Part shown: positions 63,617 to 64,000 of the stretch, piece by piece
Numbering within the stretch: position 1 is the first letter of the stretch
How the letters are laid out: the number at the start of each line of letters is the position of its first letter
Source: Dactylorhiza incarnata
Taxonomy: Eukaryota > Streptophyta > Magnoliopsida > Asparagales > Orchidaceae
Assembly: GCA_033032865.1 (NCBI GenBank)
Contig: JAWHQI010000501.1
Location: forward strand, 62,001-126,000
Direction: 5' to 3'
DNA length: 64,000 nucleotides
The notes under the pieces: model-generated
What the model saw: the letters and a program-made list of their open reading frames with translations, nothing else
Databases searched by the model: none
Told to the model about the DNA's origin: nothing
Program-made: the position numbers and the translations under genes

Positions 63617-64000
63617 ATGGCGTCTCATGATCTCGCTTTTCCAGAGGGTCGGGGTATTAGTAGACCACCTCTTTTTACTGGGTCAGATTTTAACTACTGG
63701 AAAAAATAGGATGATGTGTTTTCTTATGACCATGGATGTAGAGGTTTGGAATATGGTAGAAGTTCGGTACTCTCCTCCTACAATTGTAGTAGGAGACGCT
63801 ACGATTAAAAACCTAAGGATAAATGGGACGACAACGATAAACTAAAATGCAAAAATAATACAAAAGCAATGAACGTTTTATATTGTGCTTTAAATCGGAC
63901 CGAATTTAATCGAATTTCTGCATGCATAACTGCTTATGATATTTGGAACCAATTAGAAGTTACTCATGAAGGTACATTGCAGGTAAAAGATGCAAAGCTA
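63617..64000 (+). pseudogene. SIRE-like copia gag, N-terminal part, frameshifted
   Basis: ATG at 63617: MASHDLAFPEGRGISRPPLF then TGSDFNYWKK and a stop. One base off, the frame resumes as RMMCFLMTMDVEVWNMVEV, and after a further frame change as DDNDKLKCKNNTKAMNVLYC and AYDIWNQLEVTHEGTLQVKD. These are the N-terminal blocks of SIRE-type GAG (L.G.NY..WK.RM..FL...D...W, K.L..I...L....F.RI....TA..IW..L...HEGT..VK). A run of A near 63700 probably caused the first frameshift. The gene continues beyond the window. Confidence 0.85.

Larger units (their letters stand above)
15366..64000 (-). mobile_element. Tat-lineage Ty3/gypsy element T3, interrupted by nested insertions
   Basis: Minus-strand element covering the right three quarters of the window; its 5' part is beyond the edge. 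Surviving parts from low to high coordinate: 3' LTR (15366-16231), antisense gene region (16330-19800), 257-bp array (20230-22205), integrase (22282-23720), second RNase H, first RNase H and RT (61263-62529). Two insertions split it: 23726-61262 and 62530 onward. The dual RNase H (a second domain with NNQAEYEAVIIGL) and the antisense ORF between pol and the 3' LTR are Tat-lineage hallmarks. The RNase H frame is continuous across the first insertion (TKV then RVLIGMFKTFSIRHIP), which proves that the two halves are one element. Confidence 0.9.
62530..64000 (+). mobile_element. SIRE-like Ty1/copia element, 5' end, inserted in T3 RT
   Basis: A plus-strand LTR (62530-63568), primer site, then a gag start running off the window. 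CATCC (62525-62529) is the left target duplication; the right one is outside. The LTR starts TGTTGGAATATGG and ends GATCAACA. The GAG start resembles the plant SIRE/Maximus type of copia. The T3 RT sequence stops exactly at the LTR. Confidence 0.85.

Overview
This window is nuclear DNA from a plant, almost certainly a flowering plant with a repeat-rich genome. It is built almost entirely of LTR retrotransposons inserted into one another, and I found no ordinary host gene, tRNA, rRNA or CRISPR array. The plant assignment rests on the element lineages: Ty3/gypsy Tat (second RNase H, antisense extra ORF), Athila (FMDDFSVFG reverse transcriptase, tRNA-Asp-type primer site), a Del/Tekay-like chromovirus, and Ty1/copia elements including a SIRE-like one. 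I name no species.

Layout. 1-2236: 3' end of a plus-strand Tat-like element (T1) with an antisense ORF and its LTR. 2237-5428: minus-strand relative (T2): LTR, a leader made of three minisatellites, and the first 75 codons of gag. 5520-6660: decayed copia RNase H (minus), split by a 383-bp fold-back element (5976-6358, target duplication CTAGT). 6861-14101: copia element C1 (minus, target duplication GTTTC), with a solo LTR inside its gag (11097-12935, target duplication GTTCT). 14107-15365: unassigned flank ending in a 38-bp array. 15366 to the window end: a third Tat element (T3, minus). From low to high coordinate it has its 3' LTR, a plus-strand antisense gene with TATA box and GT-AG introns, a 257-bp tandem array, integrase, then both RNase H domains and RT.

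T3 is split at one codon by a 37.5-kb insertion (23726-61262). That insertion is a third-lineage LTR of about 4.7 kb (L4) which itself received two insertions. The first is an Athila element complex (AthM, minus, 26531-49899, target duplication AGCTG) in tandem LTR-internal-LTR-internal-LTR form with a 17,133-bp period. Its gag was already interrupted by a smaller, non-autonomous Athila-like element (AthP, plus, 39185-47008, target duplication GTCAT). The second is a chromovirus (50808-60264, plus, target duplication GTTCG). T3's RT is interrupted again at 62530 by a SIRE-like copia element that runs off the window. Removing each insertion together with one target-duplication copy restores the reading frame of the interrupted host protein in the cases I checked.

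The most interesting theme is regulatory. Every LTR whose TATA box I could place has a minisatellite or palindrome cluster in U3 just upstream of it, in at least eight LTR types from four lineages. Some array motifs are shared between unrelated lineages: ACTCGCC in Tat-like and copia LTRs, and TTCGTCGAACGCAG in Athila and chromovirus LTRs. The T1 and T3 antisense genes also have their own TATA-like sequence almost touching the 3' LTR border. All boundaries come from reading the sequence by eye; no database search was run.
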